Below, piece by piece: positions 10,649 to 22,018 of a stretch of DNA of 42,553 nt (its first letter is position 1; each line of letters opens with the position of its first letter). The stretch lies in assembly GCA_040143965.1 (NCBI GenBank), contig JASJQH010006909.1, positions 1-42,553 on the forward strand. The letters are read 5' to 3'. The notes below the pieces were generated by a model, which was not told the origin of the DNA, made no database searches, and was given only the letters and a program-made list of their open reading frames with translations. This stretch comes from Basidiobolus ranarum (Eukaryota > Basidiobolomycota > Basidiobolomycetes > Basidiobolales). The position numbers and the translations under genes were made by a program.

Positions 10649-11755
10649 CTACAAAATATGACATTTGCTCTTCTTCTTTCTTTTCTCGCTAGGATTACTG
10701 CCAGGCTTGTTACTACCTTCTCGAGATGCACGAATCATTCGCACAACTGTATAGAAGGATTTTTCCACATTTACGGATGTCTTGGCTGATGCTTCGATGA
10801 ACTCACAGCCAAGTCTTCGAGCTAATCCGAGCCCTTCTTCTTTGGAAACTTCTCGTTCATTAATTTTATCGCATTTATTTCCAACAAGCATCACTGGAAC
10901 TCTTTCCGTGTCCTTTACACGAATAATTTGGTCGCGAAATCTTTCGACTCGCTCAAAAGTAGAGCGAGAGGAAATAGAATAGACCACTAAGAACCCCTCT
11001 CCATCTCTAACATAAAATAACAACTTAGCTATTAAGTAAAGTACGTTCAACTATAAACTGTGTACTACAAACCTAATCCATTGGTCACGTAGAGCAGTAT
11101 ATTCCTCTAAAAATGAGGAGGGTATTAGCCACAAGTTACGTAGAATAGTTTACTTAAAAACCCGTTAAATTACCTTGGCCAGCAGTATCAAGAACCTCAA
11201 GCATGCAAGACTGCTCATCTATGACGGCTTGTTTACGATAAGAATCCTCAATGGTAGGATCATAAGTCTAGAATAATCCGCATAAATAATTAACACAAAT
11301 CCTCATAAGTTTAAAGCAAAAATATCATGGAAATACCTCTGAATATTTAAATCGTCATTTTCAGAGGGATTAAATGAACTTGGTTAGTTGAAACATTAAG
11401 AAGCACAAATAGGATTGATTTCAGTACTGACCCACGAAATGATTCAAACAAAGCTATATCATCAAGCAACAAATAATTAAAAGAGAAACTAGGTAAATAA
11501 TTGTGAAAGTTGTGTGATAAAATAACAATTCCACTGTGTAAACAAAAAGAAGAGACTGCTACACTGGATAACTAACCTGGATAGTAAGCGCAGTCTATGA
11601 AATAACGTAAAGCAACATTTAGTACACGAAATACACTGAAGAATAGTCGCATATAACCAGTAATTGAGGGAATATGAGTTGATGTGTAATAACTGAAAAG
11701 CCCGTACCTTTCCAACACCACCATCGCCAAGTACAACTAATTTATATAAAACCAT
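10649..11755 (-). CDS. Ras small GTPase, RasB-type, with microexons
   Basis: Membrane-anchored GTPase switch, 191 aa. Exons (minus): 11755-11708 (48 bases), 11594-11577 (18), 11453-11432 (22), 11338-11337 (2), 11267-11174 (94), 11106-11073 (34), 11006-10649 (358); sum 576 = 192 codons. P-loop GDGGVGK, switch [11 protein letters not shown], switch [21 protein letters not shown] and EASAK nucleotide motifs are all present. The 18-base exon encodes TALTIQ, exactly the residues needed after the P-loop. The 2-base AG exon (between CAG and GTATTT) completes V-E before TYDP. Without it, the only in-frame alternative uses a GTGGGT donor and deletes V-E. The C-terminus is a basic stretch followed by CHIL, a CaaX box ending in Leu, which predicts geranylgeranylation. 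The 5' ATG at 11755 begins [10 protein letters not shown] as in Aspergillus RasB. Confidence 0.9.
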
Positions 11756-12588
11756 TCTGAGAAAATCGACAAGTGTATCCCAAAGAGCGAGCAAAGAAAT
11801 AAGGTTATATGGGATTGTACAACGATGTCAAAGAGTAGAAAGAAAAATGGTAATTTGAATCAAGAGCCCTTATCAAAGACAAGTTGAATAAAAGGACACA
11901 ACTCACAAACTAGGACTTCAACTAAATTAGGCACAATTAAGTTCAATTTATTACATGGCTGTTACATGGACAATGAGAGAAAAAATTGATAAACACAGCT
12001 GATGATCCTATTCCAAATAATTATATATGTATAAGTTAACCCTAATGTAAGATAGCTCTTCTATGGCGCGGAGACTCATAGATTAACTAGTGAAATAGCG
12101 ATACCGCTACTATTGTTTTAGTGATAGACTGACTAAACAGGGGAATATCCTGATTGGTGGATGGGCATTTTCTCGGAATGCTCACTTTGCTCTCAAACCG
12201 AGTGTTATTGGAGTAGAGATCAGGCTTATCCACCACCTATCATGTCGACTATATTTTGGGCTACATTAATGTGAATACAAAACATCCGATTATGTGGCTG
12301 ATATCAGTTACATAAAGTATAGCGTAATGAGAGACGAGAATAATTAATGCGATATAGATATCCGATATTTGATATTTGAATGCAAACAATCACTATTTCC
12401 CTCCACCAATAAACGAAAGGTGGTGTAAGACAATGCTGCATGCACAAGTAACTTAATCGAACCCTACTTACGTGCTTTGTCGCTCTGTTGTGTTAGTTGA
12501 ATATTAACTTATTAATTAATGAACCACAGTATTCCGTATTCCATACAAGTGTTTATTAGATTGTACAAAAAATCCGAATATCCCGAGC
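11756..12588. other. Ras promoter region
   Basis: About 830 bases between the Ras start and the stop codon of the zinc-protein gene. No coding signal. A CCAAT-type element (GATTGG, plus strand near 12153) is present, but such short matches are expected by chance. Confidence 0.5.
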
Positions 12589-13375
12589 TTAAGCCTTTTC
12601 AAACTTGGCTTCGATTTCCATGATACTAACTTCGTCATTAGACTAAAAGTACAAGAGGTTAGGAGGATAAAAACCAAACTTCAACAATGAACAGGTACCT
12701 TATCATCATAGTCGGCCCATTCTTGGTCCGATAAGTCGATCTCTTCGAAGGGAGTATTGGATTCAGCTCCTTTACAAACCCAACCATCCTATATAGGTAG
12801 ACTTAGTTTATGATTCATAATAAAAATATTCGTTCAGAAAAACATACTCTAGGTTCGAACTCCACAGGTTCCAGGCCACGACAATCTAAAGTGACCATAC
12901 GAGCGAAAGATCCAGAGTCTTCAATTGTGTATGGACGAACTTTTTGAGCTTCATCAAAAGCTAAATTAAAGGTTTAAGTACTCCAGAAATTGCAATAATT
13001 AAATATCAAGTATAAGTACTGGCAGAGCTTTCTCTCTTGCAAAACTTGCAGCGCATAACAAGGTTGGCTTCTCCACGACTGCCTGAAACGTCGGAAGTCT
13101 CTGTACGGTTGAGAGTGATCCAATTTTGGTCGACTTCATTACAACTATTGCACTTGATCTACGTTTGAAAGTAACCTGTTTAATGTAAAGAAAATGGCGA
13201 ATGAAAAGGATTACTTTTGAACCTTGAAATGCCAGTCATAATCATCGGATTCAGGCTTCAAGTCAGTCACATTGACGAGCTCAGCTTTAAACAATAGGTT
13301 GATTTTCTATAATTCGCAAAGTTTATATTCCTGTTCAGAAAAATTTGTCTCTACATGAACTAAACTTACCACCAT
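12589..13375 (-). CDS. UPF0587/DUF866 CXXC zinc-binding protein
   Basis: Homologue of human CZIB (C1orf123), a small conserved eukaryotic protein of unknown molecular role with one zinc site. 161 aa in six exons: 13375-13370, 13306-13223, 13158-13020, 12960-12848, 12788-12699, 12642-12589 (6+84+139+113+90+54 = 486). Two CXXC pairs are visible, CNSC at residues 33-36 and CKFC at 67-70, followed by the family signature [12 protein letters not shown] and a C-terminal [15 protein letters not shown]. The first coding exon is only ATG GTG; it is required to supply the start and the M-V-K beginning. The exon 2 donor is GTTCAA, unusual, but the junction gives WHFKIKC, which aligns without gap to human WYLKMKC. 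Length matches the family (about 160). Confidence 0.93.
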
Positions 13376-13772
13376 GGTATTCGACTTTTGGAGATATGAG
13401 CAAGTAGGGAAATGGCCACACTCCTTTCTGTATACCACAATGTAATCAAGTGAAAACAGTTTGATTTTTTTTTGAAGGAATCTGAACAATTTTCATGATT
13501 TTGCAACGTGATCCTAGGTATAGTAATATATAATATAGGATGAATATGAAAACATATGAAGCGTCTTTTATTAATCATTTAATCTAAATCACGCATATCA
13601 TATCCTTATGTTACAACGAAGAAACAAATAACTGATGAAGCAGATGATGTATGGGATGTGAGAAGTTGCTTGTTAAAGAGAATGTTGATGAAATGAAGTG
13701 AAGTGATGAAGTATATGGAGCAAAAATGCGTAGTAAGGAACAGTGACAATGTGTAGAAATGTGCAAATGCGA
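13376..13772. other. Intergenic between zinc-protein start and PPR stop
   Basis: About 400 bases of AT-rich DNA; GATGAAGYRGATG-like purine-rich stretches near 13632-13720 are low-complexity rather than a clear repeat. It must hold the 3' end of the PPR transcript and the promoter of the zinc-protein gene. Confidence 0.5.
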
Positions 13773-16244
13773 CTATTGCTGTACAATTTTGGATTCCTTC
13801 AGAAATTCAGTGTACAGTTGTGGGAAATGGGTTTTTAGATGCTGGTATACTTTTTGTACTTCTGTAGCTCGTTTTCGATGTTGCAGCGGAGTCAGTAGTG
13901 TTCGACATGTTTTCACACTTGGTTTAACTTGCATAAGTGGCATTTCGTCTACAAAGATCCGAATTGCTTCGTGGATTGCCTCGTGTCGACAGAGCGCCTC
14001 CATGTACGAGTTGAAGTTATTCTCGTCAAGTGAAAACCGTTCGTATTTAAGCGATTGCCAAGTAGACTGTAATGTCCGCAGGTCATTGTTGTATCCACAT
14101 GAATCCAATAGAACAGAGATGGTGCTGTTAAAGGAGGATTTGGGGAATGGGCGGGTTTTCACGTTATTCCAGAGATCTAATACCTTAGTACCTTCACCCA
14201 TCTGAGAATAGCAATGCATGATGATCGAGTAAGTGTGAGAATTAGCGGGGATATTGTTCTTGATCATCTCCCCGTATAATGCCAGACTTGTCTCATAAGT
14301 CTTCTTCTTGGCGTATCCATGCATCAAGGTGTTGTAGCTTATCGTAGAAGGGCCGTCCTCAGTCTTTGTCATCTCGTCAAAGACCTGTTGTGCCTTGACC
14401 AGATCGTGGTTTTTGACATACGCATTGACAAGTGAATTATAAGAAACTGTGTCGGGCTTGATTCCACATTCCTTCATTTCCTCCAAGAATCCATGGGCCC
14501 GAAAGACATCCGAGTGCTTTGCACAAATGTTGATCAACACATTAAAAGTAACCAAAGAAGGCTTTACTCTCGAATCGACCATGTCTTGGTAAACTGAGAG
14601 AGCTTGGTCCATTTGCGAATGCTCTCCAAAAGACTGGATTAAATTGGTGTAAATAACGGTATCCGGTTGAATATGACGTTTCCGCATCTCTGCATAGAGA
14701 TCTACAGCCTGCTCAAGAGAGGCGCACCTGGAGTATGTCTGAATGAGTGTAGAATAGATAATAGGACTCAGTGGAACTCGGTTGGTCAGCATATCTTGGT
14801 ACAGCTCTTGCACTTTGTCAATGTTCTGTTGCTTTCCGCAAGCATCAAGGAGAATGGAGTATATTACAGTATCAGGGCGTACTCCGGCCTTGAGCATATC
14901 TTTATAAGCATCTAGAGCCTTTCCAATGTTGTCACCTCTTATGTAGCCTCGTATGATACAAGAATAGGTTACAACATCGGGCGCAAGACTCTTGTGCTTC
15001 ATGTCTTGAACCAATTTAAATGCTGATTCAAGATCCCCGGATTGGGCAAAGCCATTAATTAAGGAGTTGTATATAACACGATCAGGTTTGACTTTAGAGT
15101 TGACCATCTCATTCAGAATGTCGAGGGCTTTTTGATTTTGTTGAACATTGAGGTGTCCATTGATAAGCAAAGAAAAGGTGACTACCGTGGGGTGTATCTT
15201 CAACTTCAACATATCCTGATAAAGTGATAATGCTCGGTCAATCTGCCGACTTTTGGTGAGTACGTTGATTAATGAATTGAATACAATGACGTCTGGAGTC
15301 AGATTTTGAGTCCACATCTCCTCATACAATCTCAATGCGCTATTCCAATCTTTTCGAGAGGCGTATCCGTTGAGGAGGATGGAAAATGTGAAAATATCTG
15401 CTACAAGTCCTTGTGCCCGCATCTCTTCATAGATCTGCCCCGCCTTTTCAACATTACCTAGTTTGGTGTAAGCGTCAATAAGAATATTATAGGTCATCAG
15501 AGAGGGCTTAAGACCATTCTCCTGCATATTCCGATGGATTTTGCTGAGTAAATCTCCAAACTTATGCCTCTTACACAGACGGAGCAGAATGTGATATGTC
15601 GCTCTGTTCGGTGTAAAGTCACTCTTCATGTTAGTCTGGAATATTTCGAATGCTCGGTAAGGTTTGTTGAAACCTACACTGTCAATCAATGTATTGTATG
15701 CATGGGTGTTAAGTCGTAAGCCTTGCATTTTTATACCTTCCAGAAGTACACCTGCTTGCTCAATCTCTCCATGCCTTTCATAAAATGAAATTAAAGAGAT
15801 ATTCTGTAATGGTGTGTTGAATTGGACCTTGCTTCGTTTCATAGTTTCTATGATAGTTTTTCCTTTGGATTGACTGTAACTAAATAAAGCGAGAACCTTT
15901 GAATAGTTCTCTGGAGAAATAAGAAGTTCCGGCTGCTTTTCTTTTAAAGATAAAAATAACTCCCAAGCCAGTTTTCTGTCCTTCTTTCTTACAGCTTTTA
16001 TCAGTGCTTCGGGCGTAGCTATAGGGTCAGAGGATAGTTGTTTTGGAAGACATTGCTCTCTAGTTTGATGTATAGATTGACTCTGAGTATGACCCACTTG
16101 ACTCAAGAAGCGGGGCTTCGAGGAAGCGGATTTAGGTTCGAAAGTAACACTTGTTCGATGGTGAAATGTGTGGGAAAGTCTTAAGGTACAGCAACGAGAG
16201 ATGATACCAAACCGTTTAGTTAATACCGGAAACGGCCTCAACAT
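13773..16244 (-). CDS. Mitochondrial P-class pentatricopeptide repeat protein
   Basis: Intronless 823-aa protein. The ATG at 16244 (MLRPFPVLTKRF) is preferred to that at 16346, because it starts an Arg/Ser/Thr-rich, acid-poor N-terminus typical of a mitochondrial presequence. From about residue 190 to 720 runs a nearly uninterrupted array of about 15 repeats of 35 residues of the form [V/T]xTYNxLIxxYxK...A...YxDMxxxxVKPD, with weaker repeats on both sides. P-class PPR proteins bind single-stranded organellar RNA, one base per repeat, and stabilise, process or help translate mitochondrial transcripts. Unlike many fungal PPR proteins, which are degenerate, these repeats are close to the plant consensus. 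No DYW, SMR or other C-terminal catalytic domain is visible. It diverges from the Dim1 gene across a 673-base shared upstream region. Confidence 0.93.
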   Translation of the reverse strand: MLRPFPVLTKRFGIISRCCTLRLSHTFHHRTSVTFEPKSASSKPRFLSQVGHTQSQSIHQTREQCLPKQLSSDPIATPEALIKAVRKKDRKLAWELFLSLKEKQPELLISPENYSKVLALFSYSQSKGKTIIETMKRSKVQFNTPLQNISLISFYERHGEIEQAGVLLEGIKMQGLRLNTHAYNTLIDSVGFNKPYRAFEIFQTNMKSDFTPNRATYHILLRLCKRHKFGDLLSKIHRNMQENGLKPSLMTYNILIDAYTKLGNVEKAGQIYEEMRAQGLVADIFTFSILLNGYASRKDWNSALRLYEEMWTQNLTPDVIVFNSLINVLTKSRQIDRALSLYQDMLKLKIHPTVVTFSLLINGHLNVQQNQKALDILNEMVNSKVKPDRVIYNSLINGFAQSGDLESAFKLVQDMKHKSLAPDVVTYSCIIRGYIRGDNIGKALDAYKDMLKAGVRPDTVIYSILLDACGKQQNIDKVQELYQDMLTNRVPLSPIIYSTLIQTYSRCASLEQAVDLYAEMRKRHIQPDTVIYTNLIQSFGEHSQMDQALSVYQDMVDSRVKPSLVTFNVLINICAKHSDVFRAHGFLEEMKECGIKPDTVSYNSLVNAYVKNHDLVKAQQVFDEMTKTEDGPSTISYNTLMHGYAKKKTYETSLALYGEMIKNNIPANSHTYSIIMHCYSQMGEGTKVLDLWNNVKTRPFPKSSFNSTISVLLDSCGYNNDLRTLQSTWQSLKYERFSLDENNFNSYMEALCRHEAIHEAIRIFVDEMPLMQVKPSVKTCRTLLTPLQHRKRATEVQKVYQHLKTHFPQLYTEFLKESKIVQQ

Positions 16245-16917
16245 ATTAGCGATGGGGAAGTAAATACTTATCTTCCGCCAAAATGAATGATCGACTAATA
16301 AAAAACCTGAAAATGACTCGAGCTCTATTACCACGATTGAACACAAAGTAATACGTCTTTAACCGTCAATCATGAAATTGGACTTATCAGACCAGTTTCC
16401 CAAAAGCTACCCAAAAGGTTGTATGAAATGAAAATTTTACGAATGCATGAAATTCTGAGTGATCGAGCGCAGCTTAATCTGATCGACAAAACAGTTCAGA
16501 GCTGATGAGCCACTGGATGAGCTGATATGATTTATTTATGGTTTAAGAAAAGGTTACTTCACTTTAACTAGCAAAGATGTATGTCGATAGCAGGAAAAGC
16601 ATGTCATCGTGAAGTTCTTTTGTTGGTCATTAGTTGGTTTTGTTACACTCTACTAGCATCTGTCCTTACTCTTACATCTTTGCTTATTGTCAGATAAATA
16701 GGTTAAAATCAGTATATTATATGGCATCCAATGATTTGACTGCTTTTATTGAGACGAACTTAAACTATATTAACAAATTTATAGAAACTAAAAAAACGAA
16801 GAAAAAATCTGGTATTTGAGTGGTTTTTTTTCTTTTTTCAATATTACTATGGAATAGACCGATTTGCATAGACAGTCGTTTTATTCTCTGAAAGACATCG
16901 GCCAAGTTTCTATACCA
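16245..16917. promoter_or_regulatory. Shared upstream region of the PPR and DIM1 genes
   Basis: 673 bases between two divergent start codons. No coding signal on either strand; small open frames here have no motif. No TATA box at a convincing distance from either ATG was seen. The divergent arrangement allows joint control but does not show it. Confidence 0.5.
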
Positions 16918-18456
<1,539 letters not shown>

Positions 18457-18737
18457 AATACTATTTCTTTAAGAATAATAATGCTTTTTTATATTTTTGA
18501 CATGGCATATTTTTTAAACACAAGAATTACTAGAAAAATAATTAAAATCTCTATGTACTATTTGTAAAAAGTCAAAATAAAGGTTGCTTAATAGGGTACA
18601 CGTAGAGACGAATTATCTTCTGAATTCTCTTTTCAGTTATATACAATACTAAAGGAGCAATACAAGCTTACATGGTTTGGTAGCTTTTGGGTCAGTATAC
18701 ATGATTATGCTTTCAAAGTGAAATGACCATGGTAATC

Positions 18738-19821
18738 TCAATGGTCGTCAGTACATTTAACATGGTCATCGTCGATTGTAGAGTAGAGATGGCCTTCCTT
18801 TATCAACCATGTGGCAGCATAACTAGGTTTTGAAGGAGTGAGAAGAGTTTCGAGTGCAAAATGAGGTTATACATTACCTTATCTCCTCTGTAGGGAAGTG
18901 ACCAACCAACGATTGGCTTAGACTAGCAATATGCATTCCTTCGTTTGTGTCAGGACCGGACTTTACAACATCAATTATCATTCGTTGTAATGGAGAGAAT
19001 CCATTATTGTAGTTATAGGCACTACTTCTTGCAAAGTCGCTCATTTCCATTTTAATATTCGTGGAATTGAGATGTTCCCGATTTCCTTGTACACTCTAAT
19101 AGCTGAATTAATTCTCAACGTGATTGACCGTTATCAAAGGATCATCACTTACCCCGGCGTTTCTTGTACGAGATAGGTGGCAATGAAGGGTTTCCAATAA
19201 GTGTGCAGTAACTTCATTGAAATCAACAATGGGCCGGAGTAGAAAAGCAAGTATATATCTCTTGTTTGAACAGGCTCTGACCGTACCAGTTACACGAACA
19301 TATACACCTCGGCTAGCAGAGTTCAGTCACATTGGGTTATGGGTATGCTAGAATGATTTGTCATACCTTAATTCCCCGCGTGTTTGAAGCTGATGGTACA
19401 AATCATCACTAGGAAAGGCACGAATATCTATTGAACCAGTACCATCTTCGACTACAAGGGATATATGTGTAGGCTGCTCGGAGATTGCACGAATGATACC
19501 TACAAAAGTGACCTTTTAAAGTTTAATTAACATCGTTTTCGACTCATACATTAGAGAGATGAGTAACTTGTGTAATCTCAACATTGTCTAATCTAAAAGG
19601 TGTTTCCAACGTTACTGGATCCATATTAAGAAGTTGCTTAATGGTCACTGGACTTAGGGTTTGGTTTCCAGCATGTCTTCTCTAGGAGTAGTGAGCCACC
19701 ATTAGAGAAAGGTAGAAATGTCCGTAAATATGGGACCAACCTTGGCACCGGAAGAATCAAGTATTACATTCGAATCTCCATGAGCTTCTGCATGGTTCTC
19801 ATACGCCATAAATCCGTACAT
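18738..19821 (-). CDS. RFA2: Replication protein A 32-kDa subunit (RPA2/Rfa2)
   Basis: Middle subunit of the RPA single-stranded DNA-binding trimer used in replication, repair and recombination. 267 aa in six exons (minus): 19821-19741, 19681-19568, 19512-19367, 19312-19153, 19095-18878, 18822-18738 (sum 804). The OB-fold begins at NQTLSPVTIKQL (about residue 33) and includes VTFVGIIRAISEQPTH, EDGTGSIDIR and GVYVRVTGTVR; the C-terminal winged helix carries TNEGMHIASL and ATWLIKEGHLYSTIDDDH. The N-terminal segment before the OB-fold is short and less Gly/Ser-rich than usual. A longer first exon upstream is possible, but MYGFMAYEN is the first ATG that fits. An MCB-like ACGCGA lies 130 bases upstream, as expected for an S-phase gene. 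Confidence 0.93.
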
Positions 19822-19950
19822 TAAAGAAGAACTTACAACTAGAATTATTGGTTCTAGACTTGTCCAACAACATGACTTCAGGTATTGATGGGAATCAGAC
19901 AACAATGTTGGATGACAAGGCGCAGCAATTGGTAAACAACAACCATTTGG

Positions 19951-19956
19951 ACGCGA
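19951..19956. promoter_or_regulatory. MCB-like ACGCGA upstream of RPA2
   Basis: ACGCGA matches the WCGCGW core bound by fungal MBF (Mbp1-Swi6 type) at G1/S promoters and sits 130 bases upstream of the RPA2 ATG. It is the only such site in this 215-base intergenic gap. Function is inferred from position and gene identity. Confidence 0.4.
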
Positions 19957-20036
19957 GTGGCGGAGTCGAGTGACCGAATCAATGGGGGTCTTAGTGATGA
20001 AAAGATGATTTATTTAAAAATACGTATAATTATATG

Positions 20037-21059
20037 TTATTCTTTTACATTGGCAAGCGAGGTAGGTAATTCGTGAATGGTTTGAGTAATATAACCACCA
20101 GCTTTATGCTTGCCAGCTGGGGCAGGGATTCTTCGATTCCAGAACTCGTCGAAGCGTTCACGACAATTATTACGTGCGTCTATCCAGCACCCGGCAAAAT
20201 GTATCAGGAAATCACCTTCGTGATAGGTATGAACTGCATCCATATCACCACAAGCCTCCGGAGGGAACGCGTTAAATTTTCGTTGATTCACAAAGTAGAA
20301 TCGATCGGCGACCTCTTCGTCAGTCTGATAGAGGAATTGGAACACTCCCTGCTCTGCGTAACCAAAACGATATGCGAACTCGGGGGCGTATACACGCTGT
20401 AAGAAATTTTGAGTCCAAGGTGAGTTGTGAATCATAAAGCTACCAGCATTCATGCCATTACAATCCCAGGAGATGACAAACTCTTTTTGAGCATACTTGG
20501 GTTGTGTCAAGTTCCCTAGGATGTGTTCTTCAAGTTTAAGGAAAGGATCTAAGATAACCGTGTCGATATCTATCCACCAAAACCACTTGATATCGGGATT
20601 GCTTTTCATGTGCTTCAAAAGAGTTAGGATCTTCCCCCAGGCCTGAATCATTGTTTATTAGCTCAATGGTAAGAGTAGACATAGAAAATGGTCACTTACT
20701 GGAACACGGGAGTTATCGTATATCCCATCCTCAATATAATGATAGCCGTGAAACCTCGCATATTCTTCTTTGTTATGAGCTGATCTTGGTAAATAATGAG
20801 ACTCTGCGTTGTTGAAGGCGACAACTACGGCGATTTCTTCAGGGCGAACCATGGGTAGAGGACCCTCTGTTGTGGTGTCCAGTCCTAATGCAGTTTTAGC
20901 GCGATGTGCTACATTGGCTTTGTGAGAGCTCGGTATTAAAGTAATGGTTATGACCAATAGAATAAATAGGCCAAGTATGTAGTAGCGCCTGGGCAAACGA
21001 CGTCCTTGCATAGATAGATTGTCCTTTGTATATGTAGAACGGCCGAAAGTCACCGACAT
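20037..21059 (-). CDS. GT34 alpha-1,2-galactosyl/alpha-1,6-mannosyltransferase-like protein
   Basis: Golgi type II glycosyltransferase of family GT34 (S. pombe Gma12, yeast Mnn10/Mnn11). 321 aa in two exons: 21059-20700 and 20642-20037; the 57-base intron (GTAAGT...TTCAG) joins SRVP to AWGKI in phase 0. A short basic cytosolic tail is followed by a single membrane anchor at about residues 26-43 (LGLFILLVITITL). The catalytic DXD reads WWIDIDTVI (Asp145, Asp147) and coordinates the metal and nucleotide sugar. Further family marks are ISWDCNGMNAGSFMI, EQGVFQFL and HFAGCW. The ATG at 21059 is chosen over 21191, which would place about 44 hydrophobic residues before the cytosolic tail. Whether it transfers galactose or mannose cannot be read from the sequence. 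Confidence 0.92.
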
Positions 21060-21626
21060 CTTGATTATGGTAATCCAGTACCAGAAGCTATTTATCTCTA
21101 CGGCAAAGATACTATCAACTTTTATAGAGATCACGCAAGCCCAAGCTTGAGCTATCTTTACGACAAACAATTTAAGCTCATTGGAAGGCATCTATGAAAC
21201 GTCGCCAAGTGGTGATTCATGTTGCCATGGGTTCTTGTTGTTGTTCTTAGGGTATTTGCTGACGGGGCTTTGCAAGTAGATATCTTTATCAACATTCACT
21301 AATTGCTGGTAAATGCCGCGATGATTCCGACAGGTCTATAGGTCAAGTTTCTTTGTACTTATTTGTCCAACGTTTACTATGTGTGTTTACAACCTAAATC
21401 AATATAAATATCTGATTGTGGGGTATATTTAGACATCACTCGATTGTCAGCCAATCATGTAGATGGAATATCAAAAATGGCTTGATGAACGGTCAAGTCG
21501 ATAGAGCTAAATTGTATAAGTCAGGTGCGGTGGCTCTCAATTTCCACTAAAGGGTATTGGTCGAAGGCTAAGGCGATATTCCCGTTAGGGGGATTTTATC
21601 TGGGGTTGCAATTCGGTGGCGTGTGA

Positions 21627-21642
21627 GGGTTAGGGTTAGGGT
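21627..21642 (+). repeat. Interstitial TTAGGG-type tract
   Basis: GGGTTAGGGTTAGGGT, about two and two-thirds copies of the common fungal telomere repeat. At this size it may be a promoter 'telo-box' bound by a Tbf1/Teb1-like factor or a repair scar. It is too short to mark a chromosome end. Confidence 0.8.
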
Positions 21643-21967
21643 AATGGTTAGAATGACCATCGAATATTATGCAGTAGAGGAATTGTGCATGCCATTTGCT
21701 TTGTTCACTATGAGGCCTAGGTTCTTAATTACTGCTTTTCACTTCACGGTAATTGATTGGACAGTTACACGGCTATCGCTTTCTTAACTCGATTCACACG
21801 ACTCGGTTAAGTACTAGAATTATTCTCAGCTTGAAAATAATTACTATTGATGACATATTGTTTGACAGCTTTCAATTAATTTTGTATTGATTCGGAAGCT
21901 GATGGACGGATAATTGCTACTTGTGGTTACTTAAAAAGGTTTGGACCGCTCGAGACCACCCAGTGAG

Positions 21968-21975
21968 TATAAAAA
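21968..21975 (+). promoter_or_regulatory. TATA box of the CoA-transferase gene
   Basis: TATAAAAA located 51 bases upstream of the ATG at 22019, a spacing compatible with a short 5' leader. It is the clearest core promoter element in the window. Confidence 0.6.
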
Positions 21976-22018
21976 TCCTGGAGTGTAGGTTGAATTTAGT
22001 TGTCATACTATTTGCAAT

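Larger units (their letters stand above)
21060..22018. promoter_or_regulatory. Shared upstream region of the GT34 and CoA-transferase genes
   Basis: About 960 bases between divergent start codons, without coding signal. It contains a telomere-like TTAGGG tract (21627-21642) and a TATA box 50 bases before the CoA-transferase ATG, listed separately. Confidence 0.55.

Noticed and set aside
11268-11431. Single-intron model for this part of Ras using the GTCAGT donor
   Set aside because: Joining GTG G to ACT TAT shifts the frame and soon meets a stop, and a TAG directly before ACT prevents extending the downstream exon.
13207-13222. GTAATC donor a few bases inside the zinc-protein intron 2
   Set aside because: It would give phase 2 and shift the frame at IKCNSC; the GTTCAA donor gives a gap-free match to the family.
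13759-14205. 148-aa plus-strand open frame opposite the PPR gene
   Set aside because: Antisense shadow of the PPR coding sequence, Cys/Ser-rich as such shadows often are.
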